Positions 12,842 through 24,877 of a stretch of 64,000 bases of DNA are shown piece after piece. A program made the translations under genes and the position numbers. The notes beneath the pieces are model-generated. The model worked only from the letters and a program-made list of their open reading frames with translations, did not search any database and was not told the DNA's origin. Source of the DNA: Apostichopus japonicus (taxonomy: Eukaryota > Echinodermata > Holothuroidea > Aspidochirotida > Stichopodidae); the NCBI RefSeq assembly GCF_037975245.1, contig NC_092579.1, forward strand, positions 4,550,001 through 4,614,000, read 5' to 3'. Positions within the stretch are counted from its first letter, which is position 1; each line of letters begins with the position of its first letter.

Positions 12842-13146
12842 TTAATACCTTTAATGTTACCCTCATTTAAAATAAGACAAAATGTCTGCCAAGAATGTGT
12901 CATTTTACTGTAAATCCATAAATTGCAAGCAAGAAGATGAAAACATCTATTGAATGGAAAGTACGGTAGGCATTACATTTATCACTATAGGCATTACATA
13001 TCACTATAGGATACATGCGTACTTTACGAGAAAAGCGTGGTTCTTACATGTTTTGTTGACTCATACTGTAAAAGTATATGGGAGGATGTGATACTTGTTT
13101 GTATCTGTTTGATTGCGAAAAAAAGTTCCTCTATAATATGCAACCA
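12842..13146. other. 3' flank of the IFIT-like gene
   Basis: AT-rich, no ORF. A short direct repeat with CATTACAT...ATCACTATAGG occurs at about 12970-13010. The transposon terminus at 13147 follows directly. Confidence 0.4.
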
Positions 13147-13149
13147 CAC

Positions 13150-13385
13150 TCTAACAAATGGTGTTAATGTTTTAACGCCTAAATTAACACATTTTTGTAA
13201 CACTTAATGAACGCGTTTTAGTGTTAATCGGATAAGGTATTAACACGTTTATGTGTTCATGTAAAATTAACGCCTCAACGCGTCTTCAGCCATGTAACAC
13301 TTAATTAACGCGTATACGCGTCTATAACAACAATTGTGTTTTAAAAGCAACACTAGGTGTTGAAACAGGGATTAATGCTTTAGCA
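13150..13385 (+). repeat. Subterminal GTGTTAA/ACGCGT repeats of the transposon tip
   Basis: Repeated GTGTTAAT, AATTAACAC and AACGCGT words in about 230 bp, with two closely similar 20 bp units (TAACACTTAATGAACGCGTT and a TAACACTTAATTAACGCGTA copy). It is the counterpart of the CAGTCTAA array at 4.1-4.4 kb, in the same position relative to a SAMD3-like gene. Confidence 0.7.
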
Positions 13386-14319
13386 AGCATGGTGTTCATT
13401 TTGGTTTTAACCATTCGTTCCAAAATGACCTTAGATGACCCCGGGGCAGTCTGGGAACCAGCTTGGTAAAAGATGTGAAGCACACTAAGCAGCCCTTGCT
13501 TGAACTAAGGTAAAATCCCAGTTTTTATATACACAAAGATGACTGGGTTAATTTCTCAATCTGGAAATGAATTACTTGTGCTCACATGAGGGTTGAAACA
13601 AACTGTTCTTATTAAGAGTGGTACATCTTGTTCACATTACGAACTCTTAAACAGTGCAATGTATATCATGAAATGTGCAGAGGACTGAAACAAAAGGAAA
13701 CAGATTATTGAATATGCACTTTTTATTAACATCCACTACTTCATTGAATCCAAAAAGCCACAACACCTGTCAACTCCAAAAGAATCATGCCAAGAAAAAT
13801 TAAAGCTCTTTAATGGAAAATTTAAGCTTGTTAGAAAACTGCTGGTAATTGCTTCCCTTGAAGTATGTGTACGGCTCTTCAAGAATATGCTGTTGGAGGA
13901 AGCCCAGCAGCTGTCCATATATGGCCGGATAGTTCAAGTCAAAAATGTAATATCCACCCAGCAGAGCAACAATTGCTTTAAGGGAATTGTTTGTTCCACA
14001 GTCAATGAATACTCCTCCACCAACAGCATAAATAATTTTGATGTTATTGTCAATTGTTAGGCTGCGAAGCTCAAGAGGGGCTTTATCCTTCACGCCAAGC
14101 TTCTGGGCGAAGGACAACCTCCGGCATGTCAATGTTGTCGACCTGCAATTAAATAGGATGAATATTATCAACAGTAACTATATATTCTTGAAAGTCATTT
14201 CATAAATAATAATGTTGCCATTCATATATACCTACTCTGATATCCTGTTCAAGGAAGCTATAAGGGACCGAATAATAACCTTTGACCTCAAATATAAAAC
14301 AGCTCATTTGTCATAGAAA

Positions 14320-14925
14320 CACATAATTGTGACTTTCTGCACACAAGGATGCTGCGTTACTTTATCAAGTGAGGTAGTCATGAAGGAGTCTAGTCTTTTT
14401 TAAGCCCCACAGTGAATGTCCATGCCACACTAGAGTATAGCAGACTGGAAGCACAATGGAGTTGAACACTTGGGGAGCTTTTTCCCTCTGCCCAAATGAC
14501 GTGATTGTCAAACACCATTATCCGGCAACCTCATGACTCATGCATGCCAGACTAAAAATAATTACTAAAATGAACTCAGGCTCGCACGACACAGAGCCAC
14601 TGCCAAGGCAGAAAAGGACTCAGTGACCTACACATTTTCACCCAAAACAGGGACAAACTCAACAGTACTGTCCAAGATACCACCAAAGGACTAGATGTTG
14701 GTCTTGGTCGATGACACCTGTAATCCCAACGGAGAAACCACAAACTCTGCAAGCAAGGTAGCATCTTCTACAAATACCAGGTCAGACACCCGAACTTCAC
14801 CAAATGAAACCCTGCAGTATGGGTCTCTTATAAGCCTCTCCATAATTAAGTGCATACAGGTGTTGAAAAGGCATAGGAGCTAGTGTGCACCCCTGCCTCC
14901 CCCCTGAAACAAGAAAGTCAATGAC
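14320..14925 (-). mobile_element. Degenerate non-LTR reverse-transcriptase fragment
   Basis: On the minus strand, broken frames give RQGCTLAP, then VSFGEVR, LVFVEDATLLAEFV (an eroded FADD catalytic motif) and PLGLQVSSTKTN. Further on, near 14.4-14.5 kb, comes VFNSIVLPV with a tryptophan-threonine pair. That order matches the fingers/palm to thumb part of a LINE reverse transcriptase. It contains several stops and is nested between exons of the SAMD3-like pseudogene. Confidence 0.65.
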
Positions 14926-16061
14926 TTTGTGATTCCTTGTTCATGAAAACTGCTGTATTCCATATTTTACCTTATATGACCCTATTTGACCACGGTATAT
15001 TATGATGGCAGTAAATTACCAGAAATCACCATGTAAATTTACTGTAAATTACCGACTCACAACACTGGTGTCTATGACCCCAAGCCCCTTAGATTAAATG
15101 GCAACTTACGGAAGGAGCATCAGTTAGGACTTCGGCAACATTTCTGAAGAGCTTGTTGGAATTGGCCTTTATTAACTGACGGCCCTTCTCTATGTTGGAG
15201 CTGCCAATCCATGCCTACAGTTCTTCTAGAATCTGAAACCATAAAAAGCAAGCCCTAATAACTAAGAGTGGTGGCCCATGGCAAACAGTAAGGTCACTAA
15301 CCATTCTAATTGGGGGATAAATGCCAGGGTGCCAAGGTCTTTCATGTTATTTTTAAAACTGAGCCACAAAATAATTCTCCTTCCTGCACCTAAGCCTCAT
15401 ACTGTCCCTTCTAGTGACGTCACAATAGGGGAAACCCCGATTGGGGTAACACAGAGCAGACTGCTGCTTCCGATATTATTCCCTACTGCTGAGTGCATAC
15501 GTAGTGACATCACCTAAAGAGAGCTGGGCCACGTATACAGGTCATGGTACTCTGCTATAAGTGATTCTACAGAAAACACATACAGTACACACATGCACAT
15601 AATTTGTGTAGACAGTCACAGAGTACTCTATGTGTACCTTAGTGTTAGATCAATTGTAGGTAGGCTACATCAGAACATAATTGTGACACCATAGCAACTC
15701 ACATAGCCACCATCCTGCAGGCAAGGAATCATTGCCACAACCTCCTTCACTGTTTTGCCAAGTCTCCATGATGATAAGTAGGGCCGGACTACTGCCATTA
15801 GCATCTTGATAGTGGCTTTACGTCGCTGCCCATTCCATTCATCAACAAGTTCATCGCAACGTTCCAGGAAGTCATCTTCGGATAAAACTTTGCCAGTCGT
15901 AGGTCTAGAATTGAATAAATTTTGTGTTTATTGCCAAAATCGTATTATGAAGGGCAGGCACAGTGTGGTTCCACAATAACAATTCACATTTATTGATGAT
16001 TCATTGTCTCTCTCTATTCAGATTGTACCTCTTATACTTTCAGTGTCCCCAAGTGAGAACC

Positions 16062-16091
16062 CCTGCTCATTTGGGGCCCCAAATGAGCAGG
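16062..16091. repeat. Perfect 30 bp palindrome
   Basis: CCTGCTCATTTGGGG is followed immediately by its exact reverse complement, with no spacer. It could be a tiny fold-back or the fused tips of a lost element. No function is evident. Confidence 0.9.
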
Positions 16092-17769
16092 TTAAGACCT
16101 ATAAAATGTAAGCGTTTTGGAACCAGACTCAGTAGGCTCACAAATTTTTCAGACACAAATGACCTTTCATCCCAGCGCTCGGGCAAATTACTGAAAAATA
16201 GGAATACACATTTTCAAGGATTCATTACATATACAGCAAGCAAGTCTACTTTACCATGGAAGGCTGAATCTATTTTTTTCGTGTATTACCTCATCTATAT
16301 TTTGGATTATGTAATTGACATATTTTTCTCCCAAAATCTTGTGAATTTTTCAAAATTTTATGCTAACCTGGCGATTGTTTAGATATGCTTTTTAAACCTC
16401 AAAACTATGGTCATGAAACAGATTGTTTCAAAACTGGCACAGAGAAAAAGAAGGCATGTAAAATCCCAACATTCAAAATTTGAGCATGATGCCTTGTTGA
16501 GTTATTTTATCTATAATGAATTTCACCTTCATCGATGACGTCACAAGGAGAGGGGGGGGGGGGATGCCAAGGCCACCCATAGACTCTACACAGTAAATGC
16601 TGCTACTTTGCACCTTGGTGGTGGAAAGACGAAAGGTAATATTTACAGAGGAAATTAATGAAATTCTTTCAAAATCTTGTGAACAATTTTGTAAGTTTGT
16701 ATTCAGATCCCAATCTGAGTTCATTTGTTACAGTGTTTTCCAAAGTATGTTTTGCATTAACTTTGTGTTACACAGGTTCCCACAGTGGCCCTTGTGATGT
16801 CACAAGGGGTATTGCGCAAAAGCAGATGTGTCTTACTTTCACACTCATATCGGCTGAAAGTTTGTCTGAGGTTTTTGGGGTTCCTCAATAGACGGTACCG
16901 AAATACCTGAAGGCATATTTACATGATCATTGTACTATAAAGCAATATGTTATTCCGTTTCCTTCTGAGCGTCCGTAGGTAAAGGGTAAAGAGCATGCAA
17001 ACCAACCTTCCCAAGTGGAATTTTTTTTGCAACTGGCATGTCTGGTGACTCAGCTGATGAACAGGTGGTGAGGGATGTTTTTCTGTTTTCCTTCAATGCA
17101 GCTGATGAATTCTGGAGCTCAGCTTACTACTGAAATATGACTAAAAAGAAAAAAATTATTTAAAGCTTTCTTGCATATAGAGCAAAACATCCCAAAAACA
17201 TATACCACTTCATTAACCAGGGCAACATGCACATTAACAGTCAGAAAGCTCTGACCACTGAGTACTAAACATCAGGGATGAATATACTTTTACAATGGCA
17301 TGATATGCTTGGTGACTGGGTATCTTGAGGAGACGAGGAACACTCCTGTTGTGGTCCAATTTGGCACACTTTGCAGATGGTCTAACCATGGAGTTACGAA
17401 AGACACTTGCTGCTATTGAGTTAAGTACACCAACAGACTGATGTTATTGTTTGGTCCTGGTCAACAGTGTCTTAGAGAGATTTGGCAGAAGGTATGGGTC
17501 ACGTCAAGAATGCTAATTAGAATGTAACCTGGTGAAAAGAAGCACTGTCCTAGTTTTTGTATTCTTCCATGGCTCGTCATACTACATACTCATGAATATT
17601 GATGAGATCGGCACTGGAAAATGATGGGGACCATCTACTCATTATGGGTATTCCACCAGCCAAGTACTGTATGAGACCAATCTGACCTTGCATCTTCCAC
17701 TTATCTTGTTAATGAGGTACTGCTTGCTGGTTTTGCTATCTCACATCATGCATTTCCTAACAAGCTTAC

Positions 17770-17947
17770 TGGTAATTAGTCTGCTCTGGGAGTGTGATAC
17801 CCTGTATAAAATCCAGTCCCCAAATTCACCATAGACCCTAAAGCGAGGGTTATTCCTGTGGATTCTGCTGATATGATTTGTGAACTGATTAAAATTATCT
17901 GCAATGTAGTTGCACATGGTGCAACAATGAATAATTTCATCTCCCAT
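17770..17947 (-). CDS. C2H2 zinc-finger exon inside the candidate transposon
   Basis: From an ATG at 17947 (minus strand) the exon reads MGDEIIHCCTMCNYIADN, then FTNHISRIHRNNPRFRV. The spacing Cys-X2-Cys-X12-His-X4-His fits a classical zinc finger at about residues 8-29. A good donor (A|GTAAGC) follows at 17769-17764, giving about 59 codons. N-terminal fingers of this form, followed by an 'RFRV' block, occur in multi-copy uncharacterised animal proteins. It is probably the 5' exon of, or a companion to, the decayed SAMD3-like gene 3' of it on the same strand. The usual second cysteine-bearing block after RFRV is not present, so this copy may also be eroded. Confidence 0.5.
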
Positions 17948-18639
17948 GATGTTATACCTAGTAGATAAGATACCCCCAACCACTAGTAGAAATAGTTTAT
18001 TTCATGACATACAGTATCTGAAAACTACCAAACTGAAAAATTTACTGGACAAAATGATGCCATCCTTAACTTACAGAAGCTTGAGATAGCACAACAGAGA
18101 AACAGGTCACTGCACTGTGGAGAGAAACAACAAAAAAAAAGAAATTAAATAAATAAAATTACTAACAAGGTCATTAGGAACATTAATCCACGAGTTTTGA
18201 CCCCGACTGTGTGAATCCGGGTTCTGGGTCCGAATTTCCTTTTGGGGTTTGAATCTAATTATATTATTTGTTTATAGTGAATTGTGATTCTTTTAGAAAT
18301 GTATAATGACAAAGCCATGTTTTGACAGTAAACTTTAATAATATATCATTTTTGTTACTGACTTTACGACTAGTTCCTGGTATATTTCTAGGCACCATCG
18401 GGCAGGAGCCTGCAGGCCACCTTTTATTAAAATTCAACAATTTATGCAAATTAGGCATATTAAGTGACCTCCAGTGACCTTTACTGCCTTAAAAACTATC
18501 AGCACTGAATTTTTACCGTATCAACTAGATTTTGTGAAAATCTGACAAACTTAAAAAACTGCATAAATTATGCAAATTATACAGAGCAAATGACCTCCAG
18601 TCACCCCAACTGTATACTAAAATTTCACGTGACAGAAGA

Positions 18640-18950
18640 TAGACCATACCCACCAAGTTTCGCTAACATTCGACAAACATTGAAAAATTGCAGGGGTTAA
18701 ATGTGGTGATCATGAAAGTTGGTCAGTATTACCATTGACCAATAGTACATATGGGGTGTTCAGGAATTTTAGGGCAAAGGTCAGCATGGAGGTCAGTTTT
18801 GGCCATTGTGTGAAAAATTGCAAAGTGCTTCTCCTACAGATCAAATTGGATGATCATGAAAGTTAGTCAGTATCACCGAGGACCAAAGGTACGGGTGCGT
18901 TCAGGGATTTGAGGCCAAATGTCACCTAGGGGTCACTTTGGCCCCAAATA
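18640..18950. repeat. Imperfect duplication of about 170 bp
   Basis: Two successive blocks share GATCATGAAAGTTNGTCAGTAT, then a 'GTTCAGG...TT...AGG' segment and AGGTCA...TTTGGCC. GTGACCTCCAGTGACC words occur upstream. Probably part of a dispersed repeat within the candidate transposon. Unit boundaries are approximate. Confidence 0.45.
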
Positions 18951-20262
18951 GCTATTTTCCTGCACGTTTGTAGTGAAATACTAGGCTAAGATAGGCCCAC
19001 TGATAAAGTTAGCCTAACGTTGGAATGGTTGACTGTGTCATGTTTCGCTGCGGTGCTTCCACTTTCAGAAAACTAGCGTGGGTCAGTTACGTGTAATGGT
19101 GTAAGAAATACAGTATGGGGTGGCCAGATGCAAGCAACATGTTCAACCAAAAAATTATGATTTTGATTGGCTTTTTTCTAGTATTTATAAGATGTTAGGA
19201 ACAATATAATAAATCTGGTGGCAATACACTCACAAATGAGGAAATCTTGATTTTTCTTGTTTGCTACTGCGGCTAACACAAACTGCGGCTTGATTTACTT
19301 ATAAGTACCGATAGCTGCATAGTGTCACATTGGCATGCTAGCTTTAGCACACTTTTCCGGTGGTTTTGCCAGTCTGTGTGAGATAATTACAAGTATTTAT
19401 TACATTACGAGCTGTTTCAGACTTATTTTATTAAATTCTACAGGTTAGGAAATGACAATTTTCACAAAATACCACTTAAATATTAGTAACTGCCTAGTTA
19501 GGGCCTAGAGAAAATCGGGTTTTAATTACGACCAAGTCCAACCTGTTTAGCAGATTACTAAGGCATAATTCATTTTGACTGTTGTAAAGCTAACATTACT
19601 GTGGGAGTTCTAGTTTTAACTAGTTTTACCGGTTCCATTTTGGCTTATACTCAGGCATAGATAGTTCTAGGTTAGGCTAGAAATACAATTTCTACAGTTA
19701 ATATTTATTTAATCGATAGGGTTAGGGTAGTATTGTTAAGTTCTTACAGTTTTTTCTACTTAAATTTAATTATTCTGGCTAATCTGGAAACTTTTTAGAA
19801 ATCATGATCACTTAAGTTCACGACTGCATGCTGTGCTCTGCACCAGTGCGCTGTGGTATATGACGTAGCACACATGACAGTGACGTAATGCACATGTTTA
19901 CTGTTGATCAGGCTATTAATTTTCAAAATTTTTGGTAAACAAACAAACACATCAAAATTACAAGTTATCACAAGGAGTTGGGGCCTAGCGATGGCGCTTG
20001 TTTGTGGGTTCGCCCCCCAGATAACCTAAAATCTGACGGTCCTTTGGCCAGCAGGTGCGGTACCGTCATAAGAGTCAGTCCAGAGAAAGCGGTACCACTA
20101 AGACAATCCAGCCCAAATTGCCCCTACGAAATGAATTCCGCACACCACCTTTAATCCTCTAATCTGTAAGTAAATTGAAGAACATTGACCCATAGCCTGG
20201 GGAAATAATTAAGAATCTGTGACAGGAAGTACATCACACTGTGCACTAAGTCAGTACAGGAG

Positions 20263-20532
20263 TGGCTATTCTTATGACTGTTCGTAAGAATAATTTCCGA
20301 TTACGCATGCGCAGTTGCTATTTTTATGACAGGAGTACTATTTTTTACGACCAGGAGTAACAATAATTTCCGGTTAGGGTAAGTGTTAGGGTTAGGATTG
20401 GGGTTTAGGGTTAAAGTTAGGGTTACCCCTACTACATGCGCAGTTGCTTTATTTACTTTACTGCGCTTGAATTCGCCTTTGTCGTAAGAATAGTTTATAA
20501 ATAATTGTTACAACTAGTCGTAAGAATAGCCA
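20263..20532. mobile_element. MITE-like element, 270 bp, TGGCTATTCTTA tips
   Basis: Perfect 12 bp inverted tips, TGGCTATTCTTA at 20263 and TAAGAATAGCCA ending at 20532. Longer imperfect complementarity involves CGTAAGAATA and CATGCGCAGTTGC words near both ends. The middle holds degenerate GGTTAGGGTT-like words. No target-site duplication is obvious. Confidence 0.6.
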
Positions 20533-21481
20533 TGGACTCCATCATTATAATTACATTCTGGGTATGAAGTAGGGCTAGTTCGGTCACAGATTCTAAATTA
20601 GAGCCAGGTAGCCTAGCCCTATTTCTTCTGAGCATATTCAGGGTTTTATAGGCTTCATTTGTCAGTTTGCGGAACTGAATAGGCAGATATGATCCCAAAC
20701 CTAGGCCCGTAATTTAACATAGACCTAGCCTAGGCCTAAATAGCCTACTGACTGTGTCCAACTTAGCAGCTAAGGGCTAAATAGCCTACCGTACTGACTG
20801 CGTCCAACTCAGCATTGTTGACTTAGTTGCAAGTTAGCAGACAGCACGTTAGGCTATCTGCATTCCGTTTTGTGTCAATGTGTAGCGTCAGTTAACGTTA
20901 GGCTATTTGCCGCCTTTTAGTTCAACAATTCTGGCCTGACGGTCGCTAGTTCTAGGCCTATGTTCAATTTTCACGTCTAATATTTCACCCTATTAATCTA
21001 GGTAATGCAAAAATTAAGCAGACTGCAAAATACCTCTTCTTTTCCTTTCAATCTGACTGGTACAGAACGGTAAATCAGGAGGTGATGATGATATTTAGGT
21101 AGGCACTGCAGGCGTACGACGTTCGCGTGTCGCGCTCGTGGTGTCAGCCTCAATCCACCAATCATATATCAATACGTCTGAAGAAGGCGTGGCTTAATTC
21201 GTGACATCATTTGCTATCAACACTTGGGTGCTAATACTACTTGGGCCGTGCTGTTAATATTAATATACCACAAAGACGCTGGTGTTGATAAAAACATTTG
21301 AGGCATACGTCGAGCTCAATATCGTTACGCGATCACAACTTTGGAAACACATGGCAGTGTTTATAGAACTGGATTAACACCAATAGCCAATGCGCACTAC
21401 CATGCGGGACGATGCTATTGAACGGAATGTTTAGAAAATAACACACCAACGCGTTTTCAAAAGACGTTTCTTTTTAGAGTG

Positions 21482-23322
21482 CATTGTTTTAATCATATAA
21501 CACAAAGTTAGTTTAAGAAGTTCATCTTACATGTCGTCGTGAATATGCTTACATATATATTCCATTTTACTTGCTCAATTTTCATATTTGGAAAACTATA
21601 TAACATAGAACACATTTACAGCATATTTGTTATATATTCTTGTAATGTAGTAATTAATCTGGTTTAATCACATTGTTAAAGTCTTGATCACATCAGACCT
21701 GAGAAAAACCGGAATATAATTCTTGAATTTATCCTAACTATTTCTTTATCAGTTTCTACATGTCATTATGTTGGGACAGGCTAAATTAAACATGTAGAGA
21801 AAGATGATGACGCCATAATGACAGTAGTAATGACGATGGTGTATGACACCTCCTTTGTTATGCAAATGAGGCTATTGTGTTGAGGAATTAATATTTTTAG
21901 TAACATTTTTGTTAATATTTGTATTAATATTTTATTTTTTTTTATTTATTTTTTTTAATGAAATTTCATATAAGTTTCTATATATTTTTTTGATTATTAT
22001 TTTTTTTTTGAAAAATGGTTACTGGAAGACAGTTTTTTGTCTTGCCTTTTGGTCTTGAGTTTTAGGGTTATGAGTCAAGAAGTATCGATGAGAATACTGG
22101 AAGACAGTTTTTTTTTAACTTACTATTTTTTTATGTGGTGAGGGGATACATTCAAAGAATCATTAACCCCGAGAATGACATGGCGACGTCTACACTTTTC
22201 ACCACACTGAGTTAAATTGTTTTTTCTCCTATGTCGTCTCGGATGAAAAGTCTGTAAATAAAAATAAAGAGATATTTGATTGAAGAAAAGAGTATTTAAG
22301 TAAGTTAAAAGATAAAAATACAATACAATTATAAATAAATAAATACAGAGACATTGATATAATATTTATTTTTTACCTCCGTTTATTTTAACTATACATT
22401 AATATCCAAATAACGTATCCATTCAAATATTACAAAAATTAAATAACAATGAAGTTAAGCATTATCATGCAGTATAATAACGATCAACGTGTCGGATAGA
22501 AGACAAATAAATATGATAAGAAAAATTAGAAGAAGTACTACAATTTTATAGAAACACTTCAATAGTCCCACACTCACTACAGAAATATTACAACGAATAG
22601 TAGCAAAAACTAGGAGAAGTGAGGATGCAGAAATAGCGAAATATTAAATATTTCGGATATTTATATAGATAGATATTTTATGTACATATAATAAATAAAT
22701 ACAAAGATATAAAAAAAATAAGTAACTAAAATAATGAAAAAGCACTCTTCTGATGTCGCACCGTCTTCCCGTTAATCCACGTGTATTAAAATGTACAACA
22801 GTTAACAGCTTGATCTACTTTTCAGAGAATTACTAACCCTTAGATGTGAACATAGTAAACACATTAAATAAATTACCTGAAAAAAATCACTTCTGCTTTT
22901 GAGTTGTTTGGGTGATGACCCCCCCCCCCCCTTTGTTCACAAGTGTCTTAACTTCCGGGCAGAGATAAGCCGTTCATTATTTCAAGACGGACCATTTGGT
23001 GTTGGTACCCGTATTAAAAGGAATAAACAAGGTTCAAGTTAAAAAATACATTTTGAGGATTACCGGTACCCTTTGTTGAATGCTCCTTAGAATCGATAAG
23101 GAGCATAAACTCTAATAACATTTGATACAAGTAGAGTGCCATTAGTGAATTAGAGGCTGAACATATGCACTATAGTCTATGATGGAATGGGGAAGGTTAA
23201 GAAGTATTGTTGTTTACGACTTAAAAGGAGAGGAGAAAAGGCAAGTTAATTTACAATCTGTAGGGTTGCGGTTAGTAAAACCTGAAAGGTTCAAACCTTT
23301 CCCTGTATCTGTAATAGTCACC
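21482..23322. other. AT-rich intergenic region, no gene
   Basis: Long A and T runs. A CTGGAAGACAGTTTTTT motif occurs twice near 22,023 and 22,097, and there is a C-run at 22,920. No supportable exon on either strand. Confidence 0.45.
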
Positions 23323-23330
23323 AAACAAAT

Positions 23331-23682
23331 CAAGGGCGTAGGAACCGGGGGGCTGGGGGCGCTATCCCCCAGTGAAAAATATGGGGGGCGGAAGTATCAT
23401 TCCGCCCCCCCCCCCCCGCTTCGCAAGTCAGAAAACCCCTTTTTCATTTCCAAATGAGAAAAAAATCTCATTTGGAGCATCAAATTGCATCTAAGCCAGG
23501 TAAAAATGCAAAATTATTTACAAAATGGAGTGGGTGTTGAAGTGTGCTATATTGCACCAAATTGCATCTGAGGCCACCTGGAATGCAAAAAATATCCAAA
23601 GGGGAAGGGGACTCCACTCCCCAGGCCGGCCATCAGTCTGCAGCCCCCCCCCCCCACTCAAAAGTACCTTCCTACGCCACTG
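23331..23682. mobile_element. hAT-like MITE, 352 bp, with 8 bp target duplication
   Basis: The left tip is CAAGGGCGTAGGAACC; the right tip, reversed, is CAGTGGCGTAGGAAGG. The 8-mer AAACAAAT flanks it exactly on both sides (23323-23330 and 23683-23690). An 8 bp duplication with CA(G)NGG tips is the hAT signature. It has no coding capacity and contains long C and G runs. Confidence 0.8.
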
Positions 23683-24074
23683 AAACAAATACTGTTAGCA
23701 CTCGGTTGTGTGGATAATGATGTACATATCAGCGTTTTTCCTAAGGCGGGCGTAGGCTTAACAACGGCGAAGTCCCGCACAAGGTAATAGGAAATTCAAA
23801 TGGAAACAGAGAACGGACAGCTAATATTTGACTTATTGTTGACATTGTCCCCTATGTGAGAGGACTAAACAAGGTTTATATGTGATCGTTGGAACATATG
23901 ATAGAAGTTAGGGAATGGTAGAGGAACTCGATTTTACTGTGACCACTTACAAGGCAAAATATATGAAAATCAAGCAAGTTTTCGCATTCACTTACGGCGT
24001 TGTCATTTGTATACGTTATGTGTCTGACTTGCAATCTTGTGCAATGTACTGATGTACTTATGATGTACTAATGT

Positions 24075-24087
24075 ACTTATATATATA

Positions 24088-24155
<68 letters not shown>
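24075..24155. repeat. (TA)n microsatellite
   Basis: About 80 bp of TA dinucleotide. Confidence 0.95.
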
Positions 24156-24160
<5 letters not shown>

Positions 24161-24877
24161 GCTTGCCATACTTTCCTCACATACTCTACTTCTAATACTA
24201 TTCTTCATTGTTTGTCTATAGTTATTAGATTATTATATATTATTTGCTTTGAAATTTTGATAAGGGTTCACGGGCAGGGGCGGACTGGATCTTAAAACCG
24301 GCCAGGGCATTTTCACCTAGACCCGCCCATTATTCATTGATATTGATATGTTATACTGACTAGTGTTTGCCATCCTACCTGAGGCAGGGTTTAAGGGGAG
24401 GGTTTACCCCTTTGAGATTTTTTTTTAAATTAAGGAATGCCTAGATGCAAAATGGTGCTGTATTTCTCAATTTTGTAGGTAACAATAATCTTTCAAAAAA
24501 GACCCAAAAATAATTTCCCAGAAGCAACACTTGATTAAACTAAGAAAAGTGAAAAACGTAAACAAAAAAGACAAAAATATGTTTTAGACTGAATTTTATT
24601 AAGTTTTTCAAGCATTTTGTGACAACATGAAAAAAAGGAAAAAAAAAAACTGAAACCTAAATAAAATCCACTAAAACATATATGTTCAATAACACGAACA
24701 CACGTCATGTCTACGAGAGTAAGAGCCTACGCAGTTCGCTGCTTCTGGCATCCACACTATCAATGATATTTTTAGTGTCAAGTTTGGCCAAGATCTTTTT
24801 TCCCACAGACATCAACATGAACGCCTCAAGATGTTCGTCGACGACTAACATTCGTCTAATTTTGATAACCAAAACAC

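Larger units (their letters stand above)
13800..17112 (-). pseudogene. SAMD3-like family gene, decayed copy
   Basis: Exons on the minus strand, 5' to 3': a possible exon 17112-17001 (Ser/Thr/Lys-rich, weak donor GTTGGT); 15904-15703 (about 67 residues, includes FLERCDELVDEWNGQ and LGKTVKEVV, donor GTGAGT); 15232-15110 (donor GTAAGT); 14142-13800 (ends TAA). Phases agree across the last three. Exon 15232-15110 carries an in-frame TAG after ILEEL. In the last exon the frame entered from the splice runs VDNIDMPEVV... to a TAA after about 20 codons, while the conserved C-terminus (YYIFDLNYPAIYGQLLGFL) continues in another frame. So there is at least one nonsense change and one frameshift. The C-terminal pattern matches the gene at 839-2649. 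A sequencing error could explain one lesion but hardly both. Confidence 0.55.
13147..21481 (-). mobile_element. Candidate CACTA-like DNA transposon, 8.3 kb, decayed
   Basis: The left boundary reads CACTCTAACAAATGG and the right boundary TTTTTAGAGTG, so both tips are CACTCTAA in inverted orientation. The flanks show a possible 2 bp duplication, CA at 13145-13146 and 21482-21483. Just inside each tip are many TGTTAA words: GTAACACTTAATNAACGCGT twice at 13197-13310, and ATTAACACC / GGTGTTGATA near 21,210-21,460. Inside, on the minus strand, lie a C2H2 finger exon (17.77-17.95 kb) and SAMD3-like exons (13.8-17.1 kb). A reverse-transcriptase fragment and a 270 bp MITE are nested in it. CACTR tips with subterminal repeats are the hallmark of the CACTA/EnSpm superfamily. 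I found no transposase, so superfamily and boundaries are inferred. Confidence 0.5.

Noticed and set aside
20390-20430. Telomere-like GGTTAGGGTT words
   Set aside because: Degenerate and only about 40 bp long, inside a MITE; not a telomere or a convincing interstitial telomere.
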